A stretch of DNA of 64,000 bases. Origin: Paraburkholderia rhizosphaerae (GTDB taxonomy: Bacteria > Pseudomonadota > Gammaproteobacteria > Burkholderiales > Burkholderiaceae). The notes below the pieces were generated by a model that was not told the origin of the DNA, searched no databases, and saw nothing but the letters and a program-made list of their open reading frames with translations. The first letter of the stretch is position 1; each line of letters opens with the position of its first letter. This document shows, piece after piece, positions 63,624 to 64,000 of this stretch. The stretch covers positions 124,001 through 188,000 of the forward strand of contig NZ_SORE01000006.1 of NCBI RefSeq assembly GCF_004366595.1, read 5' to 3'. The position numbers and the translations under genes were made by a program.

Positions 63624-64000
63624 GGGGCCCGTTGGGCTGGCCCATTTGCGCTGGCCTATTGCGTCGGGCGGGTTGTGGCTCATCGGGGTTGGCCAGGCCG
63701 GCCCATTGGGCTCGGCCCGTCGGGCAAGGCCATTCGCGCAAGGCCATTCGAGCAAGGCCATTCGGGGCGACGCTTCCAGGTCGGCGCATAAGGGACGCTC
63801 CGCGAACCTGGCCAATTCGAACTGACCGATGGAAACTGGCCATTCGACTTGCTTCGCAGATTCGGCCCACTAACGCTTATCCGCCGGAACGGGGCCACCT
63901 GAACCGCCCGCAAAGCAGCGCCGCCCCAAGGTTTACACGGAGGGCGGCGGGTCGCTTTTCCATCAAAGGTTTTTCGTTTCCCTGCCGTAAACCCCTTTAA
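63624..64000. other. Intergenic region downstream of flhC
   Basis: These 377 bases to the window edge contain no gene that I can support. Tandem repeats lie at 63724-63765, and GGCCCATTG-like words recur around them (63626-63730). The following gene, probably motA by analogy, would start beyond the edge. Confidence 0.5.
63724..63765. repeat. Three tandem copies of a 14-bp unit
   Basis: GCAAGGCCATTCG followed by C, A or G occurs three times without a gap (63724-63737, 63738-63751, 63752-63765). Diverged words (GGCCCATTGGGC, TGGCCATTCG) lie around it. Copy number may vary between strains. Confidence 0.8.

Overview
The window comes from the main chromosome of a Burkholderiaceae bacterium (Burkholderia/Paraburkholderia type). 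The evidence is the GC-rich backbone, a tandem glycine riboswitch ahead of gcvT-gcvH-gcvP, sdaA, and the flagellar block fliC-fliD-fliT, rpsU, hns, flhD-flhC. Assignments rest on reading motifs in the translations; no database search was possible.

Bases 1-28,214 are accessory DNA. A 47-bp exact copy of the 3' end of tRNA-Arg(CCG) lies at 1409-1455, and the intact tRNA is at 28168-28243 with a tyrosine integrase beside it, so 1409-28214 reads as a genomic island of about 26.8 kb. It has a plasmid-like core: an AlpA-type regulator, a RepA initiator with iterons, a second tyrosine recombinase, a ParA plus ribbon-helix-helix partition pair with operator-like repeats, and a relic of an IncI/Dot-Icm-type conjugation operon (TraW/X/Y-like). 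Its cargo is mostly defence. One operon encodes a ThsB-like TIR protein, a SLATT membrane protein and a second TIR protein. A type I restriction operon (hsdR-hsdS-hsdM) carries a PrrC-type anticodon nuclease gene and a RhuM remnant. A frameshifted nucleotidyltransferase cassette is also present. Left of the island an integrase fragment and a partial gene remain from a second element. The partial gene encodes a probable translocated effector with an N-myristoylation/palmitoylation-like start and a domain resembling plant IQM proteins.

Bases 28,244-45,034 are core metabolism: a dihaem cytochrome c5-type protein, Rep-type helicase, a formyltransferase-like/GcvR-like double-ACT fusion, a Gfo/Idh/MocA oxidoreductase, a small lipoprotein, then the glycine riboswitch and gcvTHP, an alginate-lyase-like protein, L-serine dehydratase and an acetolactate-synthase-like ThDP enzyme. 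Glycine is sensed by the riboswitch, cleaved by GcvTHP to feed one-carbon metabolism, and the serine made from it can be deaminated by SdaA.

Bases 45,035-64,000 are largely flagellar. An internally deleted cysC (APS kinase) precedes a three-domain sulfotransferase-glycosyltransferase-methyltransferase, then a TPR/GT41 O-GlcNAc-transferase-like protein, fliT, fliD and fliC with a sigma-28-type promoter. This is very probably a flagellin modification locus. After rpsU, tag, a GlcNAc-kinase-like gene, a Cof-type phosphatase, hns and a GT4 glycosyltransferase, the window ends with the flagellar master regulators flhD and flhC.
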